Shown here piece by piece: positions 61,773-64,000 of a DNA stretch of 64,000 nucleotides. The DNA is from an uncultured Clostridium sp. (GTDB lineage Bacteria > Bacillota_I > Bacilli_A > RF39 > UBA660). Under the pieces are notes generated by a model. That model made no database searches. It was not told the DNA's origin and saw only the letters and a program-made list of their open reading frames with translations. Positions within the stretch are counted from its first letter, which is position 1, and every line of letters starts with the position of its first letter. The stretch is taken from NCBI GenBank assembly GCA_947427095.1, contig CANEGO010000003.1, positions 1 to 64,000 of the forward strand, in the 5' to 3' direction. Made by a program: the position numbers and the translations under genes.

Positions 61773-62798
61773 ATGAAAGAAAATTTATTTGAAATAAGCA
61801 AAGAAAAAATAGAAAATAAAATAAACGAAATATTAGATAGAGAAATAGAAAAATATGAAGATAATTCATTTATAAAAGAATCATTAATGGAACTTAAAAG
61901 GCTTTCTAGTGGCGGAAAAAGAGTTCGTGGATATTTAATAAAATTAGGACAAATGTTATTTGGTAAAGATGATGATTCTTACGTTGATATTGCAGCTGCT
62001 GTAGAAATATTTCAAACATCGATTCTAATACATGATGATATTATTGATGAAGCAGATAAAAGGCGCGGTATGGATACTATAAATGCTAAATATAAAGGCC
62101 ATATTGGTGTTGCTAAGGGAATTTGTATTGGCGATTTAGGTTTTTTTATTTCATATAGAATAATAAATAATTCCAATATTAGTAAAGAACTAAAAGATGA
62201 GATTGTTAAAATATACTCTAAAACCTTACATAACACTGTAAATGGGGAAATAGTAGACGTAGAGCTTCCTTTAAAATCATTGGAATATCATAAAAATATG
62301 GATGATAAAATTATATATGATATATACATCAACAAAACCGCTTGGTATACTATAATTGGTCCAATCCTTATTGGAGCAGCATCAGCTGGTGCAAGTGCTG
62401 AAGATAAAGAAAAATTAATAGAAATGGGTACTAATCTAGGTATTGCTTTTCAAATTAAGGATGATTTATTAGGATTGTATTCAAGTGTTAGCAGTATGGG
62501 AAAAACGCTTAATGACATAAAAGAAGGAAAACAAACTATTATTTATAAGTATGCTATAGATCATGCTAGTAAAGAAGAATTAGATGTAATTAGCAAGTAT
62601 TATGGCAACCCTAATGTTACAGAAGAAGAAAGTAATATTATAATTGAATTATTTGATAAATTAGGAGCAAGAAAAAATGCTGAAAACTTAGTTAAAAAAT
62701 ACACGGATGACGGAATCAGTATAATTGATGCTATGGATGTTCAAAACAAAGATTTGTTTATGAAATTTGCAAATTATTTATTAAACAGAGATAAGTAA
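61773..62798 (+). CDS. Polyprenyl diphosphate synthase
   Basis: 341 residues from an ATG at 61773 (weak GGATGTGA upstream). The two Asp-rich motifs are present: LIHDDIIDEADKRRG (first) and FQIKDDLLGLYS (second), with GGKRVRGYL at the N-terminal substrate site. It makes trans-prenyl diphosphates by chain elongation with IPP; the chain length cannot be read. Confidence 0.9.
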   Translation: MKENLFEISKEKIENKINEILDREIEKYEDNSFIKESLMELKRLSSGGKRVRGYLIKLGQMLFGKDDDSYVDIAAAVEIFQTSILIHDDIIDEADKRRGMDTINAKYKGHIGVAKGICIGDLGFFISYRIINNSNISKELKDEIVKIYSKTLHNTVNGEIVDVELPLKSLEYHKNMDDKIIYDIYINKTAWYTIIGPILIGAASAGASAEDKEKLIEMGTNLGIAFQIKDDLLGLYSSVSSMGKTLNDIKEGKQTIIYKYAIDHASKEELDVISKYYGNPNVTEEESNIIIELFDKLGARKNAENLVKKYTDDGISIIDAMDVQNKDLFMKFANYLLNRDK

Positions 62799-62807
62799 GA
62801 AGAAATT

Positions 62808-62838
62808 ACTAAAATATAGTTAATTTCTTCTCTTTTTA
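62808..62838. terminator. Bidirectional terminator
   Basis: AGAAGAAATTA and TAATTTCTTCT form a stem followed by CTTTTT between convergent genes. Confidence 0.7.
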
Positions 62839-62848
62839 AATTTAAGTT

Positions 62849-63730
62849 TTATATTAATTCATATTCTTTAGAAAGAATTCTTTTATCAGAACAATATTCC
62901 ATAATAAATTTATTATCTTTTTTACAAATGATAATTCCTATAGTTTTATTTGGATTACTAGTTTTAATGTTTTTATCAATATAGTTCATATAAGCCTGTA
63001 TTTGACCTATGTGCTCTTTTTTTAGCTCGGTTGTTTTAAGCTCTAAAACAACGTAACAGGAAAATTTAATATTATATAAAAGCATGTCTATGTAATTATA
63101 AGTGTTGCCAATTTTTATCTTATATTCATTTGCAATGTAGGTAAAACCTTCACCTAATCCTAAAAGAAAGTCCTTTAGGTTTTCTAATATTAGTCCTTGT
63201 AATGCTTTTTCTGATATTTCTTCTTTATTAAATCTATTTTTTATTAGTATTGGATTTTTAATGAAATCACTAATGTTTTCTTTAGAATTATCATACTTTA
63301 TTAATTTTAATTTGGTTTTATCATCTAACCTTTCGTATTCGTTATTGTTTATTCTATTTCTTAATTCTCTTATAGATAAGTTTTGATTTTCAATTATTTT
63401 TATATAATAATTAATTTCATTTATGTCATTTATTTTAAGTAATTCTACATAATGACTCCAAGTTAAAAAGTCCGACAACGTCGGACGCTTTTCATAAAAT
63501 TGCCTCATATATTTTAGTCTTGTTTCTGTATATCCTTTTCCCAGTTCCTTAGTTAACTTTTTAGAATATTTTTTAATTATCCCTTCCCCGTAATGTTTTC
63601 CAGCATCACTTAATAATTTACCAACCTTATAATATGTTTTTAAATCACTTCTATTTTTAGAGTAGTCTTTTACTTTTTTATATATTTCATTATTTATTAG
63701 TTCGTTTTTTATTTCATTATAATAATTCAT
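62849..63730 (-). CDS. YhcG-type PDDEXK nuclease (DUF1016)
   Basis: 293 residues; AGAAAGGAAC upstream. N-terminal DUF1016 part (KVGKLLSDAGKHYGEGIIKK, RLKYMRQFYEKRPT, TWSHYVELLKI) and a C-terminal PDDEXK nuclease fold with IDMLLYNIKFSCYVVLELKT (D...E-x-K) and QIQAYMNYID. Members are associated with R-M loci and other defence regions. It stands alone here. Confidence 0.9.
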   Translation of the reverse strand: MNYYNEIKNELINNEIYKKVKDYSKNRSDLKTYYKVGKLLSDAGKHYGEGIIKKYSKKLTKELGKGYTETRLKYMRQFYEKRPTLSDFLTWSHYVELLKINDINEINYYIKIIENQNLSIRELRNRINNNEYERLDDKTKLKLIKYDNSKENISDFIKNPILIKNRFNKEEISEKALQGLILENLKDFLLGLGEGFTYIANEYKIKIGNTYNYIDMLLYNIKFSCYVVLELKTTELKKEHIGQIQAYMNYIDKNIKTSNPNKTIGIIICKKDNKFIMEYCSDKRILSKEYELI

Positions 63731-63880
63731 GTATATTGTTCCTTTCTATTGGGTAGCTATTATATAAAAAAATAAAAAGAAATGTGTCATAATTTGTTTT
63801 TACAGGTGGATTTACATAGAATTAAATAAAAATTTACTAATGTAAACTTCTTTTGTTAAAATTAAATTGGGTGATTATAT

Positions 63881-64000
63881 ATGAAAACTATAATTTACAT
63901 ATCAAGACATTCAGAACCTTTTACACAGATTGTGAAAGAAAATATGAATGAAACACTTCAAATCAATAATGAAAAACAGATTTTAAACGTTATTGGTGAA
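63881..64000 (+). CDS. Histidine phosphatase family protein, start only
   Basis: The first 40 codons of a gene cut by the window edge, ATG at 63881 with GGTGAT upstream. IIYISRHSEPF and LQINNEKQIL closely match the start of the phosphatase in module 1 (54221), so the two are paralogs. Confidence 0.75.
   Translation, partial: MKTIIYISRHSEPFTQIVKENMNETLQINNEKQILNVIGE

Overview
The window is a 64-kb chromosomal segment of a very AT-rich, low-GC Gram-positive bacterium, probably an uncultured gut-type member of the Bacilli or a close relative. The grounds are Shine-Dalgarno sites of the GGAGG and GGTGAT type, diaminopimelate epimerase (DAP peptidoglycan), a CdaA-CdaR pair, SleB-type and LysM wall enzymes, YhgE/Pip, UPF0316 and TspO proteins. 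TGA is used as a stop and the only tRNA-Trp seen has a CCA anticodon, so code 11 applies. The genus is inference.

Layout. 1-8 kb: partial membrane gene, tmRNA, hypothetical genes, a TetR regulator with a palindromic operator next to yhgE/pip, dapF, UV endonuclease, M18 aminopeptidase. 8-23.6 kb: GNAT, a two-gene membrane/ABC unit, tRNA-Thr, UPF0316, cdaA-cdaR, rplM-rpsI behind a large palindrome, a P-loop-less ATPase-like gene, DHH phosphoesterase and Nudix genes sharing an intergenic element, an Abi/HEPN protein, HtrA protease and a CmpB-like membrane protein.

23.9-35.8 kb: an ~11.9-kb element driven by a large serine recombinase, inserted cleanly inside an amidase-LysM gene. Both junctions can be read to the base: 13-bp inverted arms around a GG core. 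It carries a Gabija pair (GajA/GajB), a type II restriction-modification operon with two m5C methyltransferases and an HNH nuclease, a helix-turn-helix protein amid repeated ATCATCCTA motifs, small genes and two unknown cargo genes (one frameshifted).

35.8-49.4 kb: the 3' part of the broken amidase, SleB-type hydrolase, a second amidase-LysM protein that has lost its catalytic residues, a nucleosidase, TspO, an ABC/FtsX pair, a DUF2975/HTH/DUF4173 operon, an aminotransferase-GNAT fusion and a kinase-like orphan.

49.7-57.7 kb: the most unusual region. Two abutting modules sit in the anticodon loop of a tRNA-Trp gene. Module 1 (6.3 kb) has 160-bp perfect inverted terminal repeats and carries a RloC/PrrC-like anticodon-nuclease ATPase behind an attenuator-like hairpin, an HTH regulator, an HExxH protein, a histidine phosphatase and a possible ADP-ribosyltransferase-fold protein. 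Module 2 (1.7 kb) has 111-bp perfect inverted repeats and carries a tyrosine recombinase overlapping a SymE-like toxin gene. The repeats contain half of the tRNA, and five copies of a TTGGAG core mark the junctions, so both modules look invertible and the whole unit excisable, while one complete tRNA-Trp persists in every arrangement.

57.8-64 kb: ordinary chromosome (CmpB-like protein, ferritin-like protein, cytidine deaminase, Fic, VanY-type peptidase, MgtC, polyprenyl synthetase, YhcG nuclease, start of a second histidine phosphatase).
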